A stretch of 64,000 nt of DNA from Paraburkholderia kururiensis (GTDB lineage: Bacteria; Pseudomonadota; Gammaproteobacteria; Burkholderiales; Burkholderiaceae): NCBI RefSeq assembly GCF_034424375.1, contig NZ_CP139965.1, positions 1,798,001-1,862,000 on the forward strand, written 5' to 3'. Every line of letters starts with the position of its first letter. Within the stretch, counting starts at the first letter, position 1. The notes below the pieces were generated by a model that saw only the letters and a list, made by a program, of their open reading frames with translations, did no database searches and was not told the origin of the DNA. Shown one piece after another: positions 41,483-49,939 of this stretch. The position numbers and the translations under genes are program-made.

Positions 41483-42156
41483 CACTGACCCTGAAACACT
41501 GCATGTTGACCGAAGCGCCGTTCAAGGCGCACCTGCGCCGACGACAGCACGGAGCTGAACACGAGATAGATGAGCGCGGCCTCGGTGTAGAGCACGAGCG
41601 GCTCGTACGTGACCGACGCAATGCGCTGTGCGGCCTGGAAGATTTCCGGCACCGTGAGCACGGCGGCGAGCGACGTGTCCTTCACGAGCGAGATGAACGA
41701 GTTCGAGAGCGGCGGCAGCGCCACGCGCGTGGCCTGCGGCAGGATCACGCGGCGCAGCGCCTGGCCGCGCGTCATGCCCATGGAGTACGAGGCTTCCCAC
41801 TGACCCTTCGGAATGGACTCGATCACGCCGCGGATCACTTCGGAGTTGTACGCGCCCACGTTGAGCGTGAAGCCGATGATGGCGGCCGTGAGCGGATCGA
41901 ACACGATGCCCACGTTGGGCAGGCCGTAGAAGATCACGAACAGCTGCACGAGCAGCGGCGAGCCGCGAATGAGCCACACGTAGAAGCGCACGACGGCCAC
42001 GGCCCACTTCGGGCCGAACAGCCGGACGAGCGCCGCCACGAAGGCGAGCGCGAGCCCCAGTGCGAACGAGATCAGCGTGAGGGGAACGGTGAAGACGAGC
42101 CCCGCGTAGAGCAGGGGCCACAGGGAGTCTGCCATCAGGTGCAGCGTGGCGGGCAT
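41482..42156 (-). CDS. Polar amino-acid ABC importer, permease subunit
   Basis: The 224-residue protein starts MPATLHLMADSLWPLLYAGL at ATG 42156. It has five or so membrane helices and the HisM/GlnP EAA loop 'EASYSMGMTRGQALRRVILPQA'. 'RFYVWLIRGSPLLVQLFVIF' is characteristic of polar amino-acid permeases. It forms a homodimeric channel for the importer. It overlaps the ATPase gene by one base and follows the binding-protein gene by 92 bases. A start 14 codons upstream is possible. Confidence 0.95.
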   Translation of the reverse strand: MPATLHLMADSLWPLLYAGLVFTVPLTLISFALGLALAFVAALVRLFGPKWAVAVVRFYVWLIRGSPLLVQLFVIFYGLPNVGIVFDPLTAAIIGFTLNVGAYNSEVIRGVIESIPKGQWEASYSMGMTRGQALRRVILPQATRVALPPLSNSFISLVKDTSLAAVLTVPEIFQAAQRIASVTYEPLVLYTEAALIYLVFSSVLSSAQVRLERRFGQHAVFQGQ

Positions 42157-42248
42157 GGTGCGGATTCGCTCCTCTCTTGTTCGTTTGCGCCAATGCATAC
42201 GGGCCGTGCGTTGGCGGCACGGCCCGTCATGCGCTCAGTGTGGGGAGC

Positions 42249-43028
42249 TTACTTCGAAACGTCCTTGCCGAAGTATTTGTCGGCGATCTTCTGGTAGGTG
42301 CCGTCGGCCTTCAGTTCGGCGAGCGCCTTGTTCAGCGCGGCCTGCAGTTCGGGGTTGCCCTTGCGGATCAGGATGGCCGACTTGTCGCTGTCGGGCGAAT
42401 CGTCGATGGCGACGATCTTCACCTTCGCGTCCGGACGGTGCTTCTTGAAGTCGAGGAACGAGAGGCTGTCGTTCACCGTGGCGTCCACGCGGCCCGAGGT
42501 GAGCAGGTCGATCGATTCGTTGAAGCCTTGCACCGGCACCACTTCGGCGCCGTTGTCCTTGGCGATCTTGCCGAAGTTGCTCGTGAGCGTGTTGGCCGAC
42601 TTCTTGCCCTTCAGGTCCTTGAAGCTCTTGATCGTGGTGTTGTCGGACCGCACGATGAGCGCGGCATGCGAGGCGATGTACGGGTCGGAGAAGTCGTACT
42701 TCTCCTTGCGCGCCGGCGTGACCGAGACTTCGTTGATCACGGCGTCGTAGCGCTTCGCGTCGAGGCCCGCGATGAGGCCGTCCCACTTGCCTTCCACGAA
42801 TTCGGCCTTGACGCCGAGCTTCTGCGCCACGGCGCGTCCGATCTCCACGTCGAAGCCGGTCAGCTGGCCCGAGGCGTCGTGAAACGTGAACGGCGCGTAG
42901 GTGCCTTCCGTGCCGATCTTGATGGCGCCGGCCGATTTGATCTGGGCGAGGTCGTCGGCGGCGAACGCGGCGGTGACCGCGGCTGCCTGCAGGAGGCCGA
43001 TCAACAGAAGAGAGCGGATGATTTTCAT
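42249..43028 (-). CDS. Periplasmic amino-acid-binding protein of the ABC importer
   Basis: The 259-residue protein has a Sec signal (about 1-23, ending TAAFA). The SBP family 3 fold follows, with 'LAQIKSAGAIKIGTEGTYAP', 'LTGFDVEIGRAVAQKLGVKA', 'KWDGLIAGLDAKRYDAVI' and 'DYSDP'-like 'DFSDPYIAS'. It is nearest to cystine/FliY- or general polar amino-acid-type receptors. A GGAG site precedes the ATG by 12 bases. It is first in the three-gene operon, as usual for the most abundant component. Confidence 0.94.
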   Translation of the reverse strand: MKIIRSLLLIGLLQAAAVTAAFAADDLAQIKSAGAIKIGTEGTYAPFTFHDASGQLTGFDVEIGRAVAQKLGVKAEFVEGKWDGLIAGLDAKRYDAVINEVSVTPARKEKYDFSDPYIASHAALIVRSDNTTIKSFKDLKGKKSANTLTSNFGKIAKDNGAEVVPVQGFNESIDLLTSGRVDATVNDSLSFLDFKKHRPDAKVKIVAIDDSPDSDKSAILIRKGNPELQAALNKALAELKADGTYQKIADKYFGKDVSK

Positions 43029-43334
43029 GTTTGGGTGGCTCCGAGATAAGTAATGGTCCGCGCGCCCGGCCTCTGCAATGTCAGCGGTCGCGCTGGTGGA
43101 GCGGACTGTAGCAAAAACCGGTTATTTCCACAAAGCATTTGGTACCTCATTGATATGCCTTCCGGTAATAAAGAGGCGCCCGCGTATGCGTGGGCGAGCA
43201 TGCCGGATGCCTGGTTTTACGTCGAAAGCGAATAGAATCCGAGCGTTCGCTCATATCTGGATCGCGCCTTCCTGCGGCCTGCTGCCCGCGCTTTCCAGGC
43301 TTTCCAGGCTTTCTGCCGTTCGCCACGTCCTCAC
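43029..43334. other. Intergenic region between the importer and the TetR gene
   Basis: These 306 bases separate divergent genes. The part from about 43105 to 43175 is AT-richer and probably holds the importer promoter. No palindromic TetR operator was recognised. An open frame running in from the left in the TetR reading frame has no credible start. Confidence 0.4.
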
Positions 43335-44035
43335 ATGAACCGTTCTTCGTCCGCTGCCGCCACCCGTCGAACCGACCCGCTGGCCCCGCGCAAACGGCCC
43401 GCACAGCGCCCACCGTCGAGGCGATTCTGGAAGCGGCCGCGCGCATTCTGGAAAACGCGGGCTTCGAGGGCTACACGACCAACGCCGTGGCCGAGCGCGC
43501 GGGCGTCAGCATCGGCTCGCTCTATCAGTACTTTCCGCACCGGGACGCGCTCACGGCCGCGCTGATCGAACGCGAAACCGTCACGCTCGTGGCGGATGTG
43601 GAAGAAGCGGGCAGAGCGGCGACCTGCGAAGACACGCTGCGCCTGTTGATCCGCGGTGCCGTACGGCACCAGACGCGTCGGCCCGTGCTCGCGCGCCTGA
43701 TCGACTTCGAGGAACGCCGCCTGCCGCTCGGCGAGCGCGAGCAGCACGTGGCGGACACCATCGTCGCGACGCTCCAGGATGCGTTCAGGCGCCCCGACGC
43801 GCCTCCGTTAGCCGACCCCGCCACCGCCGCCGCCGACGTGCTCGCGATGGCGCGCGGCATGATCGACGCCGCGGGCGAACAGGACGACATCCGGCAAGAC
43901 AGCGCGGCCGCCGCGCTCGAGCAACGCGTGATGCGGGCTGTGGTGGGCTACCTGTTTCGCGAGGACGGCCGGTGGCCTGCGCCGGTGGCGCATCCGCAGA
44001 CGTCGAACTGCGTCGCGCCTACCCCAGCCGCCTGA
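43335..44035 (+). CDS. TetR-family regulator with an apparent N-terminal frameshift
   Basis: The ATG at 43335 begins MNRSSSAAATRRTDPLAPRK and 'RPAQ', the usual basic lead of these regulators. The rest, 'PTVEAILEAAARILENAGFE' and the helix-turn-helix 'NAVAERAGVSIGSLYQYFPH', lies in a different frame that has no start codon nearby. The frames meet around 43402-43415, consistent with loss of one base. After that the frame is intact to 44035, with a typical ligand-binding domain. If real, the gene is inactive or uses a remote GTG at 43190; a sequencing error is equally possible. It overlaps the convergent DUF72 gene by 17 bases. Confidence 0.65.
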
Positions 44036-44825
44036 TCAGCGCCGCGGCCGCCGCGGGATTGCGCACCTTGTGTCCGCTGATCACGTAGAGAAACACGTCG
44101 CGGTGCTTCGCCGGCAGCGGCTTCGTGCCCGCTGTGGCGAGCCCCTCCGGCATGCCGCCCGCCGCCCACGTGCGGGCGCGTTCGGCCCAGCGGTCGAGGG
44201 CCTTCTCTGCGTACCCTTCCGGCTCGTCCTCGGCGGTTCCCATGATGCGGGCGTAGACAAACGGCGCGCTCAGATCGGCGATCTGCGGATAGTCCGAGTC
44301 GCCGGCAATCACGACCGCCGCGCCGTACTCGCGTGCGAGCGCGATGAACTCCGGCGAGCGAAAGCTCTCGTGGCGCACCTCCAGCGCATGGCGCACCGAC
44401 TGGCCTTCCACGCTGTCGGGCAGCAGCTTCAGGAAGGCGGCGAAGTCGTCGGCGTCGAAGGCCTTGGTAGGCGCGAACTGCCAGTTCACGGGGCCGAGCT
44501 TCGCCTTCAGGTTCATCACGCCGCTCGCGAAGAATTTCTCGATGGACGCGCCTGCCTCGGCAAGCACGCGACGGTTCGTTGCGAAGCGCGGCGCCTTCAC
44601 GGCGAACACGAAGTGGTCCGGCGTTTCGTCGTGCCACTTCATGAAGCTCTCGGGGCGCTGCGAGCCGTAGTACGTGCTGTTGATCTCGATGGACGTGAGC
44701 ACGCGGCTCGCGTATTCGAGCTCGCGCTTCTGGGCAAGCCCCTCGGGATAGAAGGCGCCGCGCCACGGTTCGTAATTCCAGCCGCCGACACCGATGCGAA
44801 TACGCGATTGAGCCGTGTTTTTCAT
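44019..44825 (-). CDS. DUF72 family protein (YecE-like)
   Basis: The 268-residue protein opens MKNTAQSRIRIGVGGWNYEP, the classic DUF72 start. It continues with 'SIEINSTYYGSQRPESFMKW', 'HFVFAVKAPRF' and the C-terminal 'YVISGHKVRNPAAA'. The family adopts a TIM-barrel fold related to metal-dependent sugar isomerases. Its biochemical role is not established. It is convergent with the TetR gene and divergent from the stress-protein cluster. Confidence 0.92.
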   Translation of the reverse strand: MKNTAQSRIRIGVGGWNYEPWRGAFYPEGLAQKRELEYASRVLTSIEINSTYYGSQRPESFMKWHDETPDHFVFAVKAPRFATNRRVLAEAGASIEKFFASGVMNLKAKLGPVNWQFAPTKAFDADDFAAFLKLLPDSVEGQSVRHALEVRHESFRSPEFIALAREYGAAVVIAGDSDYPQIADLSAPFVYARIMGTAEDEPEGYAEKALDRWAERARTWAAGGMPEGLATAGTKPLPAKHRDVFLYVISGHKVRNPAAAAALIRRLG

Positions 44826-45142
44826 GGGTGGAGTGCGCCGCAAAAGCGTGTGCCGCGGCTGTGCTGTAGGAGTGATGCAGTGTAGCCGAGGCGCGGCGCG
44901 GCCCGCACTCGGCCGTTCGGCTACCGGTCGGCTATCCACCGCCCACACGTGAGCCCGCCATCGAAGACCAACCGCTGCCCTCGCGAGACCTGACGCAAAA
45001 GGTAACTTGACCCACGTCAACGCCCGCCGGCCGCGAGCACCGATCATGAACGCATGAGTGGTGTGCCTGCGTGCGCGGTGTGTTCAGCCGTGTCTTGCAT
45101 CGAAACGCGCAGGCGAGCCAGCTTCACGGCACGAGGTCGGTC
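44826..45142. other. Intergenic region before the universal stress proteins
   Basis: These 317 bases hold no gene. The notable element is an FNR/ANR-type site at 45007-45020, annotated separately. The left part presumably carries the DUF72 promoter on the minus strand. Confidence 0.5.
45007..45020. promoter_or_regulatory. FNR/ANR-type site upstream of the stress-protein operon
   Basis: TTGAC-CCAC-GTCAA is a perfect inverted repeat matching the FNR/ANR half-sites (consensus TTGAT-N4-ATCAA, with one allowed change per half). Its centre is 129 bases before the ATG at 45143, leaving room for a promoter activated from about -40. Confidence 0.7.
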
Positions 45143-46165
45143 ATGGACGATTCAGCACACAACGCGGGAACCCCGTTCGCCTTCCGGCGGCTTCTGGTCG
45201 CCACCGAAGGCGGCAGCGGACTGCGGCCGCTCACGCGGTTCGCGTTGCGGCTCGCCGCGGCGGATGCACGCGTGCGGCTCACGGACGTGGTCTGCAATCC
45301 CGTCACGCTCTTTCCGACGCTGATGCTCAGTTATCCCGATTGGGACGACGCCCATCGGATCATGGTGTACGGGGCGCATGCAGCCCTCTGCGATGCGGCC
45401 CGCGAGTTCGGGCACGAGGGAGCGGTGCCCGAGACCGATCTGATCGATCTCTCGGCCGGCCGCACGAACGCGCCCGACGCGCTGCGTCATGCCGCGGCCG
45501 CGTGGGGCGCGGACCTCGTCGCGGTTTCCGCGCATCCGCACGGGCATCGCTGGGCGTGCCGGCTCGATCCCGAGGAAGTGGCGGCGGGCACGCACTGTCC
45601 GGTGCTCTACGTGCCGGCGCAACGGCTGGCAGACGACGACCTCAAGCTCGACCGCGTGCTCGTGGCCGTGGACGGCAGCGACACGTCGCTGCTCGCGCTG
45701 CGTATCGCCCTTTCGGTGGCACCGCCGCAAGCCGAAGTGCGCGCCATCCACGTGGTCGACCGGGCGCTGGGCGTGCCGAGGCGCTGGCGCGACGCCATCG
45801 TGGACGAAGCGGCGCGCCGCGCGCTGAAGGCAGCGGTGGCGCTGATCGAAGGGTGCGGGCGCACTGTGCCGGTCGGCAGCATCGATACCGGCGAGACCGA
45901 CGACGACGTGTCTCGCGCGATCGCGCGCGAGGCGAAGCAGTGGCAGGCGGACCTCATCGTGATCGGCTCGCATGGCGGGCGCGGTCCGGGCCACTGGATG
46001 GCCGGCAACGTCGCCGCGCGTTCGCTGCGCGATACCCCTTGCGCGGTGCTGGTGTGTCCGCTCACGAGCGTCGCACACGTGCATGCAGGCGAAGCCGAGG
46101 CCGAGCCGCCCGCCGAAGTGCCGGGCGAAGCCCCCAGGGCCGTGCAGCCCACCGTTTTTCTGTAG
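45143..46165 (+). CDS. Tandem-domain universal stress protein
   Basis: The 340-residue protein contains two UspA domains. The first (about 13-155, FRRLLVATEGGSGLRPLTRF) is degenerate in the ATP-binding loop. The second (about 170-315, LDRVLVAVDGSDTSLLALRI) retains 'VIGSHGGRGPGHWMAGNVAA', close to the G-2x-G-9x-G nucleotide motif. Such double UspA proteins are induced under low oxygen, stationary phase or envelope stress. An FNR/ANR-type site lies 129 bases upstream. ATG 45143 is chosen because GAGG precedes it and the first domain starts soon after. Confidence 0.93.
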   Translation: MDDSAHNAGTPFAFRRLLVATEGGSGLRPLTRFALRLAAADARVRLTDVVCNPVTLFPTLMLSYPDWDDAHRIMVYGAHAALCDAAREFGHEGAVPETDLIDLSAGRTNAPDALRHAAAAWGADLVAVSAHPHGHRWACRLDPEEVAAGTHCPVLYVPAQRLADDDLKLDRVLVAVDGSDTSLLALRIALSVAPPQAEVRAIHVVDRALGVPRRWRDAIVDEAARRALKAAVALIEGCGRTVPVGSIDTGETDDDVSRAIAREAKQWQADLIVIGSHGGRGPGHWMAGNVAARSLRDTPCAVLVCPLTSVAHVHAGEAEAEPPAEVPGEAPRAVQPTVFL

Positions 46166-46220
46166 TGCCAGCAGTTCTGCGCGCCGAGCGCACACATCAA
46201 CAAAGAGACAGAGGTGAGTC

Positions 46221-46691
46221 ATGTATCAAAAGATTCTGGTGGCGGTCGACGGTAGCGAATCGTCCAAACGCGCGTTGAACGAGGCGGTCCGCATGGCGTC
46301 GCTCGGCAAGGGCAGCGTGCATTGCGTGTACGTGGTCGACAAGTCCGCGCTCTTCACTTACGCGGGCTACTACGACCCCGTCGCGCTGCTCGACGCGTTC
46401 CGCCGCGACGGCACCGAGGCGCTCGAAGCCGCCGGCAAGGCCGTGGCCGCCGCGGGCCTCGCGGGCGACACGGAACTCGTGGAAACCGAAAGCGCGGGCG
46501 ACGACGTCGCGGCCTGTCTGCAACGCTGTGCCCAGCGTTACGGCGCCGAACTCGTGGTGATGGGCACGCACGGCCGGCGCGGCGTGCGGCGCGTGGTGCT
46601 GGGCAGCGTGGCCGAACGGTTCCTGCGCTTCTCGTCGTGCCCGGTGTTGCTCGTGCGCAGCGACGACGTGGAAAAGGCGGCGAAATCATGA
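46221..46691 (+). CDS. Universal stress protein, single domain
   Basis: The 156-residue protein starts MYQKILVAVDGSESSKRALN and ends its fold with 'VVMGTHGRRGVRRVVLGSVA', an intact ATP-binding G-2x-G-9x-G-S/T loop. It therefore probably binds ATP and dimerises. It follows the double UspA gene by 55 bases, and its last codons overlap the next gene (ATGA), so the three genes likely form one operon. Confidence 0.95.
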   Translation: MYQKILVAVDGSESSKRALNEAVRMASLGKGSVHCVYVVDKSALFTYAGYYDPVALLDAFRRDGTEALEAAGKAVAAAGLAGDTELVETESAGDDVAACLQRCAQRYGAELVVMGTHGRRGVRRVVLGSVAERFLRFSSCPVLLVRSDDVEKAAKS

Positions 46692-46951
46692 GCTACATCG
46701 GTCGGGCCCAGCGGCTATTCAACGGACCCAAAGACGAGGCGAAGCACGGGGAGCCAGCCATGGTGCGCAAGGAGTATCGGATCGTTCTCGCGGCTATTGC
46801 CGTGTTCACGGCCCTGGCCGGCCTCGGCTTCGTCATTCACGGGCTGCTGTTCGAGGCGGGCGCGTCGTTCCGCTATGGCATGGCGGCCGTCGTGGTGGGC
46901 ATCGCGGGGTTCGTCATGTTGCTCAACCCCACACCGAAGGACGATGCCTGA
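46688..46951 (+). CDS. Small two-helix membrane protein
   Basis: The 87-residue protein overlaps the universal stress gene by four bases. After a polar lead (about 1-28) it has two hydrophobic helices, 'IVLAAIAVFTALAGLGFVIH' and 'FRYGMAAVVVGIAGFVMLLN', and a short tail. I do not recognise a family. The translational coupling to a stress protein and the exporter genes that follow 42 bases later suggest a shared envelope-stress role. Confidence 0.75.
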   Translation: MSYIGRAQRLFNGPKDEAKHGEPAMVRKEYRIVLAAIAVFTALAGLGFVIHGLLFEAGASFRYGMAAVVVGIAGFVMLLNPTPKDDA

Positions 46952-46993
46952 CACGCCGCTTGTCATGAAACCGGGCCGCAGGAGCACCACGAC

Positions 46994-48130
46994 ATGAAGG
47001 GAATCTTGCGGCTGGCGTTCAAGCTGCTTGTCAACGACAGCGCGAAGTTCACCGCGCTCATCGTCGGCATTACGTTCGCCGTGTTCCTGATGGTGCAGAT
47101 GACCTCGCTCTTCGCGGGCGTGCTGAACCGCTCGTCGGCCACGGTCATCAACGTGGGCGCGAAGGTCTGGGTGATGGACCCGGCGGTGAAGACCATCGCC
47201 AACAGCATCGGCATGCCCGACTACGTGCTGGACGCCGTGCGCAGCATAGACGGCGTGAAGTATGCGGTGCCGCTCTATTCGGGCGGTGCGCTCGTCAAGC
47301 TGCGCGACGGCACCTACCAGGCGGTGACGGTGATCGGCCTCGACGACACGAGTCTCTACGGCTGGCCCCGCATGAAGGCAGGCCACATCGAAGACATCTA
47401 CGCGGAGAACGGCTTCATCGCCATCGACGACGCCGAGTTCGTCAAGCTCAACAACCCCGCGCTCGGCACCGACTTCGAACTGAACGACCACCGCGGCAAG
47501 ATCGTGGGCATCGCCACGGTGGCGAGCAGCGGCCTCTTTGGTACGCCCACGCTCTACACCACGTACACGCGGGCGGTCGAGTACATCCCGTCCGCGCGCT
47601 ACACGACGTCGTACGTGCTCGTGGAGCCGAAGTCCGACGCCGACATTGCCCACATTCAGGCCGCGGTGAAGTCGCTCGGTTACGTGGCCTACACGAAGGA
47701 CGAGTTCATGCAGCGCATCTCGCGCTTCTACAAGTACGAGACGGGGCTCGGCACGAACATCCTGCTGATGACGGTAATCAGCTTCATCGTGGGCCTCTCC
47801 ATTTCGGGGCAGACGTTCTACACGTTCATTCTCGAAAACCTCGAGAAATTCGGCGCGCTCAAGGCCATCGGCGCGAAGAGCCACGAGCTGGTGGGCATGA
47901 TCCTGTTTCAGGCCACGTTCACGGCGTTGACGGGCTACGGCCTCGGCGTCGGCATCTGCGTGGCGCTCATCAGCCTCGTGCGGCTGCGCATTCCCGACTA
48001 CGCGGCGCTCGTCACGTACTTCAACCTGATGCTCGCGTTCGGCATGGTCGTGGTGATCGCCGGGCTGTCGAGCTATCTCGGCGTGCGCCGCGTGCTGCGC
48101 ATCGAGCCGTTCGACATCTTCCGCGGCTAG
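46994..48130 (+). CDS. ABC exporter permease (FtsX/DevC-like)
   Basis: The 378-residue protein has one N-terminal helix (about 20-40), a large extracytoplasmic domain (about 45-250) and three C-terminal helices. The last group includes the FtsX segment 'LILENLEKFGALKAIGAKSH'-like 'ILENLEKFGALKAIGAKSHE'. This is the MacB/DevC-type permease layout, here without its own ATPase domain. It works with the ATPase at 48141, the adaptor at 48854 and the outer-membrane protein at 49917. Substrate is unknown; such systems export lipids, peptides or glycolipids. Confidence 0.92.
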   Translation: MKGILRLAFKLLVNDSAKFTALIVGITFAVFLMVQMTSLFAGVLNRSSATVINVGAKVWVMDPAVKTIANSIGMPDYVLDAVRSIDGVKYAVPLYSGGALVKLRDGTYQAVTVIGLDDTSLYGWPRMKAGHIEDIYAENGFIAIDDAEFVKLNNPALGTDFELNDHRGKIVGIATVASSGLFGTPTLYTTYTRAVEYIPSARYTTSYVLVEPKSDADIAHIQAAVKSLGYVAYTKDEFMQRISRFYKYETGLGTNILLMTVISFIVGLSISGQTFYTFILENLEKFGALKAIGAKSHELVGMILFQATFTALTGYGLGVGICVALISLVRLRIPDYAALVTYFNLMLAFGMVVVIAGLSSYLGVRRVLRIEPFDIFRG

Positions 48131-48140
48131 GTGCAGCGCC

Positions 48141-48857
48141 ATGCCCAAACTCGCGACCCTTCCGAAACTCGCCATCGACGCACGCGGCGTCGACAAATGG
48201 TTCGGCGAAGGCGAGGCGCGCACGCGCGCGCTGGCTAACGTCAGCATGCAGGCGCGCTACGGCGAGATGCTGCTGATCGTGGGGCCGTCGGGCAGCGGCA
48301 AGACCACGCTGCTGAGCGTGATCTCCGGCATCCTGCGGCCCGACGGCGGCGACGTGGTGGTGGACGGCGTGGACCTCTGGAAGCAGCCCAACGACGCGAT
48401 CGCGGACTTCCGCCTGAACCGCATCGGCTTCGTGTTCCAGGACTACCACCTGTTCCCGCGCCTCACGACCGCGGAAAACGTGGCGATACCGCTCATTCTC
48501 AAGCGGCGCCCTTGGGACGAGGCCATGACCGAGGCGCGCAAGTATCTCGACATCGTGGGGCTCGGCAATCGCGCCGGCATTGCGCCCGTGAAGCTTTCGG
48601 GCGGCGAGCAGCAGCGCGTCGCGATTGCGCGCGCCGTGGTGAGCCAGCCCGACATCCTGATCTTCGACGAGCCCACGGCGTCGCTGGACGGCGACACGGG
48701 CCGCTCGATCATCGACTTCGTGAAGCACCAGGTGCTGAGCGACACGCGCTGCATTGTGATCGTCACGCACGACAGCCGCATCTTCGACTACGCGGACCGC
48801 ATCCTGCGCATGGAGGACGGCCAGCTCAAGGGCATTGAAATGGGAGGCGGGGAGTGA
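48141..48857 (+). CDS. ABC exporter ATP-binding subunit (LolD/DevA-like)
   Basis: The 238-residue ATPase has Walker A GPSGSGKT (about 48-55), Q-loop 'FVFQDYHLFPRLT', signature 'LSGGEQQR', Walker B 'ILIFDEPTASLD' and an H-loop 'VIVTHD'. These are the pattern of the LolD/MacB/DevA branch that pairs with FtsX-type permeases. It begins 10 bases after the permease and its stop overlaps the next start as GTGA. Confidence 0.95.
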   Translation: MPKLATLPKLAIDARGVDKWFGEGEARTRALANVSMQARYGEMLLIVGPSGSGKTTLLSVISGILRPDGGDVVVDGVDLWKQPNDAIADFRLNRIGFVFQDYHLFPRLTTAENVAIPLILKRRPWDEAMTEARKYLDIVGLGNRAGIAPVKLSGGEQQRVAIARAVVSQPDILIFDEPTASLDGDTGRSIIDFVKHQVLSDTRCIVIVTHDSRIFDYADRILRMEDGQLKGIEMGGGE

Positions 48858-49939
48858 GGCAGAAGCTCTTGTTCGCGGCGGCTTTCGTGGGCTTCGTGGC
48901 CGCCATGATCGCGGCCTGGGTGTACGGCATCCAGCAGCAGCCGCAGCCGCCCGTGTTCAAACCGGCGTCGAATCCCTACGCGCAGGGCGTGTACGCCGAA
49001 GGCATCGTGGAAAGCGATCAGCCGGCGGGCGCGAACGTCAACGTGTATCCGGACGTCTCGGGGCGCGTGACGCGCATTCTCGTGCGCGACGGCGCCGCGG
49101 TGAAAGCCGGCGACGTGCTGCTCACCATCGACGACACCGTGCAGCGCGCCACCGCCGAACAGCTCGCGGCGCAGGCCGACGCGGCCCAGGCCATGCTCGA
49201 CGAACTGCACGCGCAGCCGCGGCCCGAAACGTTGAACGTGGCGAGTGCGCAGGTCACCGCGGCCGCGGCCACGCTCAAGACGGCCGAAGACCAGTACGCG
49301 AAGCAGCAGCGCGCCTACGAGATCGACGCGAAGGCCATCAGCCGCGACGCGCTCGACAACGCCGCCAATGGCGTCAAGGTGGCGCGCGCGAATCTGGAGG
49401 TGGTGACGAAGCAATACCAGCTCACGCGTGCGGGCGCATGGACGTTCGACGTGCGCAACCAGGAGCGCCAGGTGGTGGCGCTGCGCAAGGCCGCGGCGGC
49501 GGCCGGCGCGCTGCTGGACCGCTATACATTGCGCGCGCCCGCAGACGGCGCGGTGCTCGCCGTCAACGCTGCAACGGGCGGTTACGTGTCGTCGCAGGGC
49601 GTCTACGAGACCTATTCGCAGGGCTACGCGCCCGTCGTGGTGCTGGGCACGCCGTCGAACCGGCTCAACGTGCGCTGCTACGTGGACGAAATCCTGATCA
49701 ATCGACTGCCGGACGGACAGAAGCTGAAGGCCCGCATGTCCGTGCGCGGCACCCAGGTGGACGTGCCGCTCGAATTCGTGCGCATCCAGCCTTACGTCAC
49801 GCCGAAGATCCAGCTTTCCGACCAGCGCACCGAGCGCGTGGACGTGCGCGTGCTGCCGGTCATTTTCCGCGTCGCGCCGCAGAATGCCGTGCGGCTTTAT
49901 CCGGGACAACTCGTCGATGTGTACATTGCCGCCCAGTAG
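48854..49939 (+). CDS. Periplasmic adaptor (membrane fusion) protein, HlyD family
   Basis: A GTG at 48854 overlapping the ATPase stop gives 361 residues. There is one N-terminal membrane anchor (about 5-25) and a split biotinyl-lipoyl domain ('YPDVSGRVTRILVRDGAAVK' and 'YTLRAPADGAVLAVNAATGG'). A long Ala/Gln coiled-coil hairpin (about 95-215) is followed by a beta-barrel with 'ALYPGQ'-like 'VRLYPGQLVDVYI'. It bridges the inner-membrane ABC complex to the outer-membrane channel next in the operon. Confidence 0.93.
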   Translation: MRQKLLFAAAFVGFVAAMIAAWVYGIQQQPQPPVFKPASNPYAQGVYAEGIVESDQPAGANVNVYPDVSGRVTRILVRDGAAVKAGDVLLTIDDTVQRATAEQLAAQADAAQAMLDELHAQPRPETLNVASAQVTAAAATLKTAEDQYAKQQRAYEIDAKAISRDALDNAANGVKVARANLEVVTKQYQLTRAGAWTFDVRNQERQVVALRKAAAAAGALLDRYTLRAPADGAVLAVNAATGGYVSSQGVYETYSQGYAPVVVLGTPSNRLNVRCYVDEILINRLPDGQKLKARMSVRGTQVDVPLEFVRIQPYVTPKIQLSDQRTERVDVRVLPVIFRVAPQNAVRLYPGQLVDVYIAAQ

